Origin: Oceanisphaera arctica
Lineage (GTDB): Bacteria > Pseudomonadota > Gammaproteobacteria > Enterobacterales > Aeromonadaceae
Length of the DNA stretch: 64,000 bases
Direction: 5' to 3'
NCBI RefSeq assembly: GCF_002936955.1
Contig: NZ_MPZM01000004.1
Coordinates: forward strand, 1-64,000
In this document: positions 1 through 9,636 of the stretch, piece after piece
Layout of the letters: every line of letters begins with the position of its first letter
Position numbering within the stretch: position 1 is the first letter of the stretch
Notes under the pieces: model-generated
Databases searched by the model: none
The model's input: the letters and a program-made list of their open reading frames with translations, nothing else
Told to the model about the DNA's origin: nothing
Translations under genes and position numbers: made by a program

Positions 1-418
1 CCGAGAAACAGCGTCAGCCACTGCCTTCCCCCAGCGCCACCACCAGCCCCAACTCTTCCTGCCAGCCGGTGGCATCATAAAAACCGGCCATATAATGCGG
101 GCCCATGCCCTGCTCCGCCACCAGGGAGCGCAGCGAATAGACGCCTTCATTCAGGCCACTGCTCAACGCCCGATAGAAGGGATCGTCGGCGTAGACTCCG
201 CTCAAATACTGCTGAAACAGCAAGTCGCGTCGGTGGCGCAGGTTGTCGTAGAGATAAATGGCCGGCCCGCCGCGTCGATAGCCCAGCATCAGGGTGCAGT
301 CGGCGGCCACCCGGGTGGCGACCAGTGCCGCCAGCCGGCGCGGAAAGGCAACCGTACCCAGGGCAGAAATCGCCTGCGCCAGCGCCTGTTCGTACTTTTG
401 CTGATCCGATTCGGACAT
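1..418 (-). pseudogene. LuxR-type regulator, N-terminal sensory half, apparently frameshifted and cut by the window edge
   Basis: The reading frame starting at 418 encodes 134 residues and stops at a TGA at 14-16. Its pattern (YADDPFYRALSSG, then VYSLRSL, then GFYDATGWQEELGLVVALGEG) resembles the N-terminal domain of a family of gammaproteobacterial LuxR-type regulators whose C-terminal half is a DNA-binding helix-turn-helix. In that family VALxEG is followed by a W-L-x-L-F-L-G stretch. Here the next frame, read across positions 1-21, gives exactly WLTLFLG with no stop, so one base seems to be missing around positions 20-26. The helix-turn-helix would lie left of the window. It may be a true pseudogene, a sequencing error, or a natural truncation. 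The family call rests on remembered homologues. Confidence 0.55.
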
Positions 419-548
419 AAGTTCCAGCCTTTGTTCGACCTGATGGTTGCATGAACGGATTATTATCCCGAACTATCCCAAAAAGGACATAGGAAAGAAT
501 CCCCCGCCTGGGTCAGGATGAGGTTTTGTTTGCTAGCAAGAGCTCCCT

Positions 549-1898
549 ATGCCTGATTTACACGAGTCCCCGTTACAAGAGCCCCATGCACACAACCCGC
601 TGCTGCAAGAGCTGAAACAGCGCGGCCTGATCGCCCAGCAATCGGACGCCGGCACCCTCGCCGCTCACCTCAACGGCCAGCGCCGGGTGGTTTATTGCGG
701 CTTCGACCCCACCGCCGGCAGTCTGCATATCGGTCATCTGGTACCGTTGCTGATGCTACGCCGGTTCAGAGATGCCGGGCATAAGGTGGTGGCGCTGATT
801 GGCGGTGCCACCGGCATGATTGGCGATCCCAGTTTCAAGGCCAGCGAACGCAGCCTCAACGACGCCGATACCGTCCAGAAATGGGTGAGCGATCTGAAAC
901 AACAGATAAGCCGATTGCTTGATGCCGACCATGACCGCGAGCGAGTGCGTCTGCTCGACAACGCCGACTGGATGAGTCAGCTGGACCTGTTTGCCTTCTT
1001 GCGGGATATAGGCAAGCACTTTTCCGTGAACGCCATGATTGCCAAAGAGTCGGTCAAACAGCGTCTGGCCCGGCCCGACCAGGGTCTGTCGTTCACCGAG
1101 TTTGCCTATTCTCTGCTGCAGTCCTACGACTTTGCGGTGCTAAACCGGGAACAGGACTGTACCCTGCAAATCGGCGGCAACGATCAGTGGGGTAATATCA
1201 CCAGCGGCATCGATCTCACTCGTCGGCTCAATCAGCAGCAAGTATTCGGGCTGACCCTGCCGCTAATCACCAAGGCCAATGGCACCAAGTTCGGCAAGAC
1301 CGAAACCGGCACCGTCTGGCTGGATCCGGCCAGAACCTCGCCCTATGCCTTCTACCAGTTCTGGCTCAATACCAGCGATGCGGATGTGTACCGTTTCTTG
1401 CGCTACTACAGCCTGCGGTCGGTGGAGGAAATCGACGCCATCGAGCATATCGACCAGGCCACTGGTGGTCGTCCCGAGGCCCAGCGATGGCTTGCCCGCG
1501 AGTTGACGATGCTGGTGCATGGCGAAGAAGCTCTGGCGGCGGCGGAACACATCAGTCAGGCGCTGTTCTCGGGGGATTTCAGTCACTTGAGTCTGGTCGA
1601 GTTCGAACAGCTGGAGCAGGACGGCATCCCCCAGACCCGCATTGAAGGCACCGAGCAACTATCCACACTGAGTCAATTAGCAGCCCCGAGCCGGTTACCA
1701 GCCTTGAGCCGGTTATTAGTAGACTGCGCTCTGGCCGGCTCGCAGCGTCAGGCCCGGGAGCTGATAGCCAACGGCGCCATCGCGGTGAATGGCGATGCGG
1801 TCACCACCGACACGCCTGAATTGTCGCTGCTGCACCAGCGCTATCTGGTACTGCGCCGAGGCAAGAAACATTTTCACCTGATCCGGTTTGGCGATTAA
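549..1898 (+). CDS. tyrS: Tyrosine--tRNA ligase
   Basis: Cytoplasmic class I aminoacyl-tRNA synthetase that activates tyrosine with ATP and charges tRNA-Tyr. The 449-residue protein has a Rossmann catalytic domain with the HIGH motif at residues 60-63 (after FDPTAGSL), a tyrosine-binding region ([20 protein letters not shown]), and a KFGKTE loop in place of KMSKS. The C-terminal S4 RNA-binding domain includes [17 protein letters not shown]. It is about 25 residues longer than E. coli TyrS because of an N-terminal extension and a serine/leucine-rich linker before S4 (repeated LSxLxAPSRL-like units). The ATG at 549 has only a weak ribosome site, but no better in-frame start precedes the catalytic domain. 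It stands alone, transcribed away from the LuxR-like gene. Confidence 0.96.
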   Translation: MPDLHESPLQEPHAHNPLLQELKQRGLIAQQSDAGTLAAHLNGQRRVVYCGFDPTAGSLHIGHLVPLLMLRRFRDAGHKVVALIGGATGMIGDPSFKASERSLNDADTVQKWVSDLKQQISRLLDADHDRERVRLLDNADWMSQLDLFAFLRDIGKHFSVNAMIAKESVKQRLARPDQGLSFTEFAYSLLQSYDFAVLNREQDCTLQIGGNDQWGNITSGIDLTRRLNQQQVFGLTLPLITKANGTKFGKTETGTVWLDPARTSPYAFYQFWLNTSDADVYRFLRYYSLRSVEEIDAIEHIDQATGGRPEAQRWLARELTMLVHGEEALAAAEHISQALFSGDFSHLSLVEFEQLEQDGIPQTRIEGTEQLSTLSQLAAPSRLPALSRLLVDCALAGSQRQARELIANGAIAVNGDAVTTDTPELSLLHQRYLVLRRGKKHFHLIRFGD

Positions 1899-2005
1899 CG
1901 GGCGACGAACACGGCCCCGGTCTGCTAGATGACACCCCCACCCCGCCTCCCCCTGGGGAAAACCCGCAGTCATATCTGCAGCCCCGCTGCCAAGGGGGAG
2001 GAGCA

Positions 2006-2026
2006 GTTCGGCGCCAGCTGCAGGCT
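2006..2026 (+). repeat. 21 bp direct repeat, left copy
   Basis: This 21-base sequence beginning GTTCGGCGCCAGCTGC recurs without mismatch at 2125-2145. The two copies bracket the family B palindromic element at 2041-2107 in the tyrS-rluF intergenic region. No gene is seen between 1899 and 2150. Confidence 0.9.
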
Positions 2027-2040
2027 TGGCACTATGTCAG

Positions 2041-2107
2041 TTCCCTCCCCTTTAATTTCACACCATCAGAATGCCTGCGGGGTGCAACGCGAAGGGGAGG
2101 GTTAGGG
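2041..2107 (+). repeat. Family B dispersed palindromic element, copy 1
   Basis: A roughly 66 bp element with inverted ends: TTCCCTCCCCTTTAA on the left and AAGGGGAGGGTTAGGG on the right, with GTGCAACGC just inside the right end. A second copy in the opposite orientation lies at 11518-11583 and matches at both ends and at the GTGCAACGC block, while the middle differs. It encodes nothing and could fold into one long hairpin. It behaves like a MITE or REP-type element; no transposase is nearby. Confidence 0.75.
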
Positions 2108-2124
2108 AGGGGCTACTGCAGCAT

Positions 2125-2145
2125 GTTCGGCGCCAGCTGCAGGCT
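2125..2145 (+). repeat. 21 bp direct repeat, right copy
   Basis: Exact second copy of the sequence at 2006-2026, ending six bases before the rluF stop codon. Together the copies flank the family B element, as target duplications or a local duplication would. Confidence 0.9.
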
Positions 2146-2150
2146 ACGTA

Positions 2151-3080
2151 TTAACGCCCGGGCTTTTTGCCGCCGGTGCGGGCTGTGGGCCGGGAGCTTG
2201 AACGAGAGCCGGGCCGGGCAGTGCCGGCCGGGCCGGACCGTCGATCGCGTCCGCTACCGGCATTGGCCGGTTTGCCACGGCTGGCCGTCGCCGGTTTGTC
2301 CTTGATCCGCGGACCCTGGCGGGCAGCCCTGGGCTGCTCGAGCCTGGATGCTTCTTCGGTTTTGCTTGAGTCGCCGACCATACTGTTGATCAGCGCCAGC
2401 TCCTGGGCCGTGACTTCGCGCCACTGGCCGGACTTCAGCCCGCCCAGGTCGATATTCATGATCCGTACCCGCTTGAGGCTGGTTACACTGAAACCCAGAT
2501 ATTCGGCCATGCGGCGGATCTGCCGGTTCAGACCCTGGGTCAGTATGATGTTGATGGTCTTGGGCCCGACTTTTCTGACCTTGCAGGGTTTGGTCACGGT
2601 ATCGAGAATCGGTACCCCTGCGCTCATGCGGGCGACAAAATCGTCGGTGATCGGCTTGTCCATCGAGACGATGTATTCTTTCTCGTGGGCGTTGCCGGCC
2701 CGCAGGATCTTGTTGACGATATCGCCGTCGTTGGTCAGCAGGATCAGGCCGCAGGAGGGTTTGTCGAGCCGTCCTATGGGAAAGATCCGCGCCTTGTAGT
2801 TGACCGCATCGACGATGTTTTCCGGAATGGCCCTGTCGGTGGTGCAGGTAATACCAATCGGCTTGTTATAGACCAGATACACGGCCTTCGGCTTGGCCCG
2901 CAGCGGCTTGCCGTTGACGGTCACATGATCGGCGTCGGTAACCTTGACGCCCATGCCGGCCACGTCGCCATTGACGGTGACTCGTCCCTGCTCGATCAGC
3001 CGGTCGGCTTCGCGCCGGGAGCAGATGCCGGTTTCGCTGATGAATTTATTGAGGCGGGTAGCGCCGTTGTCTTCACTCAT
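2151..3080 (-). CDS. rluF: 23S rRNA pseudouridine(2604) synthase RluF
   Basis: Pseudouridine synthase of the RsuA/RluB/E/F family that isomerises a uridine in 23S rRNA. From the ATG at 3080 the protein is 309 residues: an N-terminal S4 domain (about residues 7-60, RLNKFISETGICSRREADRL), then the catalytic domain with GRLDKPSCGLILLTNDGD, where D106 is the expected catalytic aspartate. QGLNRQIRRM is the RluF-type signature. The frame stays open upstream to 3167, but homologues begin near MSEDNGATRLNKF and a GAGAG site precedes 3080. The last ~55 residues are a basic, low-complexity tail rich in G, R, S, P and K, probably disordered and RNA-binding. Confidence 0.93.
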   Translation of the reverse strand: MSEDNGATRLNKFISETGICSRREADRLIEQGRVTVNGDVAGMGVKVTDADHVTVNGKPLRAKPKAVYLVYNKPIGITCTTDRAIPENIVDAVNYKARIFPIGRLDKPSCGLILLTNDGDIVNKILRAGNAHEKEYIVSMDKPITDDFVARMSAGVPILDTVTKPCKVRKVGPKTINIILTQGLNRQIRRMAEYLGFSVTSLKRVRIMNIDLGGLKSGQWREVTAQELALINSMVGDSSKTEEASRLEQPRAARQGPRIKDKPATASRGKPANAGSGRDRRSGPAGTARPGSRSSSRPTARTGGKKPGR

Positions 3081-3202
3081 GGCGTCGGAGCTCTCTTGCT
3101 GTGCCCTGCTCAGGCAGGATCTATGATGAAAAGCGGCCAGTGTAAAGTTGCCGGCTGAGGGTCGCAAGTCCGACCGCCTCTCAGCCAGTGTCGGACCCCG
3201 CC

Positions 3203-3673
3203 CTAAAGCCAGCGCCGAACCCGACTGCAGTAGTCGAGATACTCGGCACCAAATCTGGCCGTCAGCGCCCTTTCTTCAGCCCCTATCTGCACCCGATTCA
3301 TGTAACCGATAAACAGCGGCAGCCACAGCAGGCTGAGGGCATTGCCCAACCAGACAGCCCAGGCCAGCAGCAACAAGAGATCGCCCAGATAAATGGGGTT
3401 GCGCGAATAACGAAAGATGCCGCCGGTCACCAGACGGCAGGTCTTGCCGGGGTTGAACGGCAGCACTGTGGTGTTGGCCCGGTACAATGCGCCGGCCGCC
3501 AGCACCATCAGGCCCAGCCCCACCAACAGCAATAATACCGATATCAGCTGTTGTCCGTAAAAATGAAGTGTCCAGACCGCCGCCTGCTGCGCGGTCAGCC
3601 ACATCAACAACACTGCCAGCGCCACCACTGCCGGAGGGGGCAGCCACAATAGTCGACTCTGCCCTATGGCCAT
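3203..3673 (-). CDS. Isoprenylcysteine carboxylmethyltransferase/phospholipid methyltransferase-family membrane protein
   Basis: A 156-residue, very hydrophobic protein with about four membrane segments. It carries the family motif RYSRNPIYLG at residues 88-97 and a C-terminal ERALTARFGAEYLDYCSRV block, the usual S-adenosylmethionine-binding end of ICMT/PEMT-type methyltransferases. Most bacterial members have no known substrate and none can be assigned here. Its ATG overlaps the last 10 bases of the upstream SulP gene, so the two are very likely translationally coupled. Confidence 0.8.
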   Translation of the reverse strand: MAIGQSRLLWLPPPAVVALAVLLMWLTAQQAAVWTLHFYGQQLISVLLLLVGLGLMVLAAGALYRANTTVLPFNPGKTCRLVTGGIFRYSRNPIYLGDLLLLLAWAVWLGNALSLLWLPLFIGYMNRVQIGAEERALTARFGAEYLDYCSRVRRWL

Positions 3674-5589
3674 CGGGGCAGATCCCGCGGGTTGAAGATC
3701 GTCGTTGTTGATACCACCGGCTCCTCGCCCCGGACTTCGAGTATGGACATTACGGGCTCAGGCTCCGCCATCTGCATTTTCAAACCGGTACCGGTAGACT
3801 TCGGCTTTTCCGACTGCATCTTTAATCTGGTGCCGGCCTCTGCTTCAGGTGCTTCGGACCGGTTATCAGCCTCGTTATCTGCGCTGACATCATTGGGCTC
3901 CGGCGCCCAATGATGGCGGGTAATACGCAGGGCCTGATACAGGTCGGGATACACCAGAATGCCTTCGTCTCCCACCCGGATGCCCGCCTGTTTCAGCCAG
4001 TGAGTCATCTGACCCCGTCGGCCCGCCATCACCATGTGTACCCCGCGCCGTTTCAGTTCTTTATAGAGCTCGCCCACCATGCTCATCACGCTGATGTCCT
4101 GATGGGTAAAGCAGGAAACCGCGTCGATGATCAGGCACTTGGGCGGATGAGCCTCTCCACCCAACAGCAGCAAGACCCGACGCTTGAAATAGGCGGCGTT
4201 GAAGTAGGTCAGCGGTGAGTTGAAGCGGTAAATCAGCACCCCGGTAATGGCCTTTACCTCTTCGTTATGACCCAGGGTGTGCACCACCCCTTCGTCGTTC
4301 ATGCCCATCAGTTGATCGGTCGGGCGCATGACATTGCGCAGAAACTGGAACAAGCCCAGCAGCACCGCCAGGGTAATTCCGGGGATCACCCCCATGAACA
4401 GCACGCTGGCGAAGGTAACCCAGGCCAGCCAGAAGGCCGAGCTGTCCGAATGGCGCAGTGCCCACAGGCCCCTGAAATCGGTCAGCGACAATGACGCCAT
4501 GATCAGCACCACGCCGAGGGCGGCGGTAGGAATATACTGCAGCGGCGCGGTCAGGAAAAAGGTCACCACAGCAATCACCAGGGCCGCCACAATAGACACC
4601 AGCTGACTCTTGCCGCCGTTGGCGTCGTTCACCGCGGTGCGTGAGTCGGCGCCGCTGATGGCAAAGCCCTGAGATACCGCCGAGGCCAGGTTGGCAAAAC
4701 CCAGGGCCCGGAACTCCTTGTCGGCATCGATATCGTAGCCGTTCTTGGCGGCAAAGCTGCGCGCGGTCAGCATCATGGATACAAAGCTCACCATGGCCAG
4801 GTTAAGGGCCGGCAACACCAGCTCCCGTATCAGTCCGGGGGGGAATTCGGGGATCTGCAGCTGGGGAAATCCGCCACTCAAGGAGCCGACCACCGCCACA
4901 TCGAGTCGTGAGGGTTCCAGCCCCCACAGCAGAGTGGCGGCGACGGCCAGACCCAGTAAGGAGCTGGGCCAATGGCGCCGAAAACGCCGGCTCAGCAGCA
5001 TGACCACCAGCGTCAGCAGGCTGATGCTCAGGGTCGCAGTATGGATCTGAGACACATAACCGGGGGCCGCTAGCAATCGCTCTATCAAACCGGTCTGGGC
5101 GAAGGTAAAGCCGAACACGCTGGAAAGCTGACCGACAATAATGGTAATGGCTACCCCGTTCAGCAGCCCCATCAAAATGGGCCTGGATAAAAAGTCGGCC
5201 AGCACTCCCAGCTTTAAGCGGCTGGCAATCAGACACCAGACGCCGGTCATGGCGGTCATGGTCATGACCAGTTGCCAGTGGCGAGCGGGGTCTCCCGCCG
5301 CCAGCGGCGTGACCACGGCGGCAATCACCGCGCAGGTGGCGGCATCGGGCCCGATGATCAGCTGGCGGGATGAGCCGAACAGGGCATAGGCAATCATCGG
5401 CAGAATACAGGAATAGAGCCCTACCACAGCCCCGACGCCGGTCAGCTCCGCGTAGGCTATGGCCACCGGCAGCGCCACCGCCGCCACGGATACCCCGGCC
5501 CGCACATCCGGCAACAACCAGGCCCGCTGGTATCCCAGCAGGGCAACCAAGCCCGGCATCCATCGCCCCAGAGAGAAAAATTCGTTCAT
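3664..5589 (-). CDS. SulP-family inorganic anion transporter with STAS domain
   Basis: Inner-membrane transporter of the SLC26/SulP family, which moves sulfate, bicarbonate, dicarboxylates or other anions. The 641 residues begin with the SulP signature region (LLPDVRAGVSVAAVALPVAIAY) and 10-12 membrane segments. A cytoplasmic STAS domain follows at about residues 440-550 (RFNSPLTYFNAAYFKRRVL, then CLIIDAVSCFTHQDISVMSM). After STAS comes a ~75-residue acidic, low-complexity tail with LKMQ repeated (RLKMQ, GLKMQM). The substrate cannot be told from sequence. The methyltransferase gene downstream overlaps its stop. Confidence 0.9.
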   Translation of the reverse strand: MNEFFSLGRWMPGLVALLGYQRAWLLPDVRAGVSVAAVALPVAIAYAELTGVGAVVGLYSCILPMIAYALFGSSRQLIIGPDAATCAVIAAVVTPLAAGDPARHWQLVMTMTAMTGVWCLIASRLKLGVLADFLSRPILMGLLNGVAITIIVGQLSSVFGFTFAQTGLIERLLAAPGYVSQIHTATLSISLLTLVVMLLSRRFRRHWPSSLLGLAVAATLLWGLEPSRLDVAVVGSLSGGFPQLQIPEFPPGLIRELVLPALNLAMVSFVSMMLTARSFAAKNGYDIDADKEFRALGFANLASAVSQGFAISGADSRTAVNDANGGKSQLVSIVAALVIAVVTFFLTAPLQYIPTAALGVVLIMASLSLTDFRGLWALRHSDSSAFWLAWVTFASVLFMGVIPGITLAVLLGLFQFLRNVMRPTDQLMGMNDEGVVHTLGHNEEVKAITGVLIYRFNSPLTYFNAAYFKRRVLLLLGGEAHPPKCLIIDAVSCFTHQDISVMSMVGELYKELKRRGVHMVMAGRRGQMTHWLKQAGIRVGDEGILVYPDLYQALRITRHHWAPEPNDVSADNEADNRSEAPEAEAGTRLKMQSEKPKSTGTGLKMQMAEPEPVMSILEVRGEEPVVSTTTIFNPRDLPRWP

Positions 5590-5769
5590 TTTTCAACCAA
5601 TTATGATTATTTGTCATTGTTCATTATAGGGTGACTATTAACCCAAATGCTTGGCCTCCGTCGCCGATATACTTCCAGTATGCTCAATCATGGCCACCCA
5701 GCTCACCGACGGAGCCGGCAAAAATCGGGTGGCGCATGCCTGACGTCTCCGCCGACAAAGAGGGCTGAC

Positions 5770-6297
5770 TCAGTCGAAGATGCTTTCCAGAATAAAACGA
5801 ACATTGTCGGTGGCCAAATCCACCAGTATCGCCTTGTCGCCGGCTCGCCGCCATTCGTATCCTTCATAGTAGGGCAGCCGTTCGCGCAGGCGGGGATCGA
5901 AGCGTTTGGCAATACCCGGTGGCAGCGGCTTGCCCCGCTGCAGGTTCATTCTGATACCCGGCGGCAGTGCATCATACCGGTCATCCTGATGTAACCAGTC
6001 ACTATGCTCACGAAAGATGTGGCGCAGCGCGACTTCATCGACATCCGGATAACGTCTGTCTCCCCTCCGGTCACGTTCACGCTCGTGTTCATGCCGATAC
6101 ACCCGGTCGTGATCATCATCCTGGCGGCGTTCCAGCTTTTGATCCCGATGCTCGTCGTTACTCCATTTCAGCTCTTTCTGCTTGCCGGGAGCTTTGTCCG
6201 GCCCCTTGCCTTCCGGTGGTTGTGCCTGAGCCGTGAGCGGCGCCATCACCAGCAAGCCCGTAAACAGCAAAGTGCTCAATGTCATACTGGTCTTCAT
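5770..6297 (-). CDS. CigR/RcnB-like secreted protein
   Basis: A 175-residue exported protein. The start at 6297 is chosen because GGGAGG lies 6-7 bases upstream and the next residues form a signal peptide (MKTSMTLSTLLFTGLLVMAPLTAQA, cleavage after AQA). The middle is highly charged (long D/E/R/H-rich stretch, RRQDDDHDRVYRHEHERERD). The C-terminal half has LPPGIRMNLQRGKPLPPGIA and ends with GDKAILVDLATDNVRFILESIF, typical of the CigR anti-virulence regulator/RcnB-like family. Most environmental members are uncharacterised. It is monocistronic, with the fabV terminator upstream. Confidence 0.8.
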   Translation of the reverse strand: MKTSMTLSTLLFTGLLVMAPLTAQAQPPEGKGPDKAPGKQKELKWSNDEHRDQKLERRQDDDHDRVYRHEHERERDRRGDRRYPDVDEVALRHIFREHSDWLHQDDRYDALPPGIRMNLQRGKPLPPGIAKRFDPRLRERLPYYEGYEWRRAGDKAILVDLATDNVRFILESIFD

Positions 6298-6368
6298 GAA
6301 ACCTCCCGATACGGTTGACGTTCTTATCACTTTACTCACGCTCCCTCTTACCGGCAAACGGACACAAT

Positions 6369-6406
6369 AAAAAAGCCCCTGCCGGGAAAGTCCGGCAGGG
6401 GCTTTT
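6369..6406 (-). terminator. Rho-independent terminator of fabV
   Basis: Perfect stem AAAAGCCCCTGCCGG (6371-6385) with CCGGCAGGGGCTTTT (6392-6406) and a 6-base loop. Read leftward it is followed by a T run, 22 bases after the fabV stop. Confidence 0.92.
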
Positions 6407-6427
6407 ATCGGATAAAGAGTCTCAGAC

Positions 6428-7627
6428 TCAGGCCAGTTCAATCACCTCGAAGCTGACTTCGGGACTCACGTCGGCATCGTAATCCACGCCGGTCAGACCG
6501 AAGCCGAACAGACGCAGAAACTCGTCCTTGTAGCCCTGGTAATCGGTCAACTGATAGATGTTGTCGTCCTGTACCTGAGCCCAGATTTCACGACAGGCGT
6601 TTTGTACTTCATCACGCAGCTCCCAGTCGTCCAGACGCAGGCGGTTCTGCTCGTCTACCGGCGCTTGCTCGCCGCTGTACAGACGGGTGGTAAAAAGACG
6701 CTGGATCTGCTCGATACAGCCTTCGTGAATGCCCTGCTCTTTCATGATCTTGAAGGCCATGGAGATATACAACGGCATCACAGGAATGGCGGCGGAAGCC
6801 TGGGTGACCACAGACTTCAGCACAGCCACATGGGCGTTGCCGCCTTTGGTCTTGAGTTTGGCATCGATGGCGTGCGCGGCGCGGTCCAGGTCTTCCTTGG
6901 CCTTGCCCAGGGTGCCGTGCCAGTAAATCGGCCAGGTCAGGTCGGTACCGATATAGGAATAGGCCACGGACTTGGCGCCATCGGACAGCACACCGGCATC
7001 ACTCAGGGCGTTCATCCACAGTTCCCAGTCCTGACCGCCCATCACCTTGATGGTGTCGGCAATTTCCTGCTCGTTGGCCGGTTCGACCACGGCTTCTACC
7101 AGAACGTCTTTGTTGGTATCGAGGGCGGTGGACTTGTAGGATTCGCCGATAGGCTTGAGGGCGGAACGCACCAGTTCACCGGAGTCGGGCATTTTGCGTA
7201 CCGGTGACGCCAGGGAGTAGACGACCAGATCGATCTGGCCCAGATCCTGTTTGATCAGTTCGATGACCTGATCACGGCACTCGTTGGAGAAGGCGTCGCC
7301 GTTGATGCTCTTGGCGTACAGACCTTCTTCCTTGGCGACCTTGTCGAAGGCGGCGGCATTGTACCAGCCGGCGGAGCCGGTCTTTTTCTCGGTGGCCGGC
7401 TTTTCAAAGAAAACGCCGATGGTGGCGGCACCGCTGCCGAAGGCGGCATTGATGCGGGAAGCCAGACCATAACCGGTGGACGCGCCGATCACCAGTACCT
7501 TTTTGGGACCCTGCTCAAGCTGGCCCTTGGCTTTGACGTAGGCGATCTGCTCGCGTACATTCGCCTCACAACCGACCGGATGGGTGGTGGTACAGATAAA
7601 GCCACGGACCTTGGGTTTGATGATCAT
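6428..7627 (-). CDS. fabV: Enoyl-ACP reductase FabV
   Basis: NADH-dependent trans-2-enoyl-ACP/CoA reductase that completes each elongation cycle of fatty acid synthesis; FabV is the triclosan-resistant isozyme. The 399 residues start with [20 protein letters not shown]. The nucleotide-binding loop GASTGYG is at residues 48-54 and the FabV-specific Tyr-X8-Lys active site is Y235/K244 ([11 protein letters not shown]). Length matches the family (about 398). It is a single gene with a strong terminator. No FabI is visible in the window, but the rest of the genome is unseen. Confidence 0.97.
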   Translation of the reverse strand: MIIKPKVRGFICTTTHPVGCEANVREQIAYVKAKGQLEQGPKKVLVIGASTGYGLASRINAAFGSGAATIGVFFEKPATEKKTGSAGWYNAAAFDKVAKEEGLYAKSINGDAFSNECRDQVIELIKQDLGQIDLVVYSLASPVRKMPDSGELVRSALKPIGESYKSTALDTNKDVLVEAVVEPANEQEIADTIKVMGGQDWELWMNALSDAGVLSDGAKSVAYSYIGTDLTWPIYWHGTLGKAKEDLDRAAHAIDAKLKTKGGNAHVAVLKSVVTQASAAIPVMPLYISMAFKIMKEQGIHEGCIEQIQRLFTTRLYSGEQAPVDEQNRLRLDDWELRDEVQNACREIWAQVQDDNIYQLTDYQGYKDEFLRLFGFGLTGVDYDADVSPEVSFEVIELA

Positions 7628-7724
7628 AAAGATGTTTGCCTCGGTTATTCTCGGATAGACGCTAAAGATACCTTATTCCGGGACAAATGTGAGGCCTGAC
7701 GTGTGCAAGATGCTGCAGATGCAC

Positions 7725-7830
7725 GATGCTGGCAGGCACAATACGCCGACACGCAGCAAGTACATCCATGTATGCTCAACGGCGGCATCCCTGCCGCCGA
7801 TGGTCGGCTTTATTGCATCCTGCCAGCATC
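7725..7830 (+). repeat. Family A hairpin element, copy 1
   Basis: Outer arms GATGCTGGCAGG (7725-7736) and CCTGCCAGCATC (7819-7830) enclose a core that starts CGACACGC and contains two small hairpins (TACATCCATGTA; CGGCGGCATCCCTGCCGCCG), ending in TGGTCGGCT. It lies between fabV and radD, which diverge. The core motif recurs at 28.5, 33.3-33.8, 41.9 and 46.2 kb. Confidence 0.8.
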
Positions 7831-7863
7831 TGCCCAGCATCTGCCCAGCATTGGAGAAAGTAG

Positions 7864-9609
7864 GTGTTTACCCTTCGCCCCTATCAGCAGGATGCGGTGA
7901 ATCGCACCCTTGAGTATTTTCGTCGTCATAACGAGCCGGCGGTGCTGGTGCTGCCTACCGGTGCCGGCAAGAGTCTGGTGATCGCCGAGCTGGCACGCAT
8001 CGCCCGCGGCCGGGTACTGGTGCTGGCGCACGTCAAGGAGCTGGTGGAGCAGAACCACGGCAAGTACCAGAGTTACGGTCAGCAGGCGGCGATTTTCTCC
8101 GCCGGTCTCGGCCAGAAACAGGCCCATACCCAGGTGGTGTTCGGCTCTGTGCAGTCGGTGGCGCGTAACCTGAACCATTTCTCGAACTTCAGCCTGGTGG
8201 TAATCGACGAATGTCACCGGGTGTCGGATGACGACGACAGTCAGTACCTGCGGGTGATCAAGCACCTGCGTCACTCCAACCCTCGGCTCAAGGTGCTGGG
8301 GCTGACCGCTACCCCTTATCGGCTGGGGCTCGGCTGGATTTATCAGACTCATTATCACGGCATGGTGCGCAGCCGCTCGAAACGCTTCTTCAAGCACTGC
8401 ATCTTCGAACTGCCGCTGCGGCTGATGATCAAGCAGGGCTATCTTTGTCGGCCCGAACTGATTGACGCCCCCGTGGTGCACTACGACTTTTCCCGGCTCT
8501 ATGAACAGGGGCTATTTACCGAGCAACAGCTGGAGAAGGAGCTGGCGCGCCAGCCCAGGGTGACGCCGCACATAGTGCAGCAGATTCAGGACTACGCCGT
8601 CGACCGGGTCGGGGTCATGGTGTTTGCCAGCACGGTGCGCCATGCCATCGAGGTAGCCGGCCTGCTGCCGAAAGAAGAAACCGCTATGATCACCGGCGAG
8701 ACGCCGGGGCCGGAGCGGGACGCCATTATTCGCCGCTTCAAGGCGCGGGAGCTGAAGTTTCTGGTCAACGTCTCGGTACTGACCACCGGCTTCGATGCCC
8801 CTCATGTGGATGTGATTGCCCTGCTGCGGCCTACCCAGTCGGTGGCGCTCTATCAGCAGATCATCGGCCGGGGCCTGCGCCTCAGTCCGGATAAAACCAA
8901 CTGCCTGGTACTGGATTACGCCGGCAACAACATGGATATCTTCGCACCGGACGTGGGCGAGCCCCGCCCCCACCCGGATACCACCCAGATACAGGTGCTG
9001 TGCCCCGCCTGCGGCTTCGCCAATATTTTCTGGGGCAAGACCGACAATGAAGGCCGGGTGCTGGAGCACTTCGGTCGGCGCTGCCAGGGCCTGTTCGAAG
9101 ATGACGAGGGGGGGCTTGGCGAGCCCTGCGGTTATCGCTTTCGCTTCAAGTCCTGCCCCCAGTGCCTGGCGGAAAACGACATTGCCGCCCGGGAGTGCAA
9201 CGACTGCAGTCACCTGCTGGTCGATCCGGACAAGAAGCTGAAAGAGGCGCTGGCGCTCAAGGATGCGCTGGTACTGCGCTGCGCGGGTCTGAGCCTGGCA
9301 CAAGCCAGCGGAAAGTTCGGGCCGGCACTGAAGGTCACCTATCACGACGAGGATGGAACCGAGCTGCAGCAATGGTATGCTTTCGACAACAAGGGTAAAC
9401 GCGGTCGTTTTTTTCTGGAATTTGTTCGCCCGCACTGGCCGGCCCCCGGACTGGAGCCGGAGTTTACCTCGCTGGCCGAGGTGGTGGCCTCTGCCTCCTG
9501 CTTTCGCCACCCGGACTTCGTGATTGCCAGAAGCCACAAGCGCGGCTGGCGAATAAAGGAAACCCTGTTCGATTATCAGGGCCGGTTCAGAACCGCCCAC
9601 TCACTTTAA
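7864..9609 (+). CDS. radD: ATP-dependent DNA helicase/repair protein RadD (YejH)
   Basis: Superfamily 2 helicase-like ATPase. E. coli RadD acts with RecA and SSB in recombination and double-strand-break repair. The 581 residues carry Walker A PTGAGKS (31-37), the DECH box (115-118), motif III LTATPYR and motif [12 protein letters not shown]. They also carry zinc-finger cysteines in the second half ([24 protein letters not shown]), as in RadD. The start is a GTG at 7864 with GGAG seven bases upstream. The stop is followed 27 bases later by dacB, so the two may be co-transcribed. Confidence 0.94.
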   Translation: MFTLRPYQQDAVNRTLEYFRRHNEPAVLVLPTGAGKSLVIAELARIARGRVLVLAHVKELVEQNHGKYQSYGQQAAIFSAGLGQKQAHTQVVFGSVQSVARNLNHFSNFSLVVIDECHRVSDDDDSQYLRVIKHLRHSNPRLKVLGLTATPYRLGLGWIYQTHYHGMVRSRSKRFFKHCIFELPLRLMIKQGYLCRPELIDAPVVHYDFSRLYEQGLFTEQQLEKELARQPRVTPHIVQQIQDYAVDRVGVMVFASTVRHAIEVAGLLPKEETAMITGETPGPERDAIIRRFKARELKFLVNVSVLTTGFDAPHVDVIALLRPTQSVALYQQIIGRGLRLSPDKTNCLVLDYAGNNMDIFAPDVGEPRPHPDTTQIQVLCPACGFANIFWGKTDNEGRVLEHFGRRCQGLFEDDEGGLGEPCGYRFRFKSCPQCLAENDIAARECNDCSHLLVDPDKKLKEALALKDALVLRCAGLSLAQASGKFGPALKVTYHDEDGTELQQWYAFDNKGKRGRFFLEFVRPHWPAPGLEPEFTSLAEVVASASCFRHPDFVIARSHKRGWRIKETLFDYQGRFRTAHSL

Positions 9610-9636
9610 GAAGCCCATGACGTTAAAAAGAGAATC

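Noticed and set aside
5653-5714. Possible degenerate family A element (CTCCGTCG at 5656-5663 and CGACGGAG at 5707-5714 with TATACTTCCAGTATGCTCAA-like inner sequence)
   Set aside because: The arms pair and the inner sequence recalls copy 1, but the second core hairpin and the GGTCGGCT end are missing, so membership is too uncertain to list.
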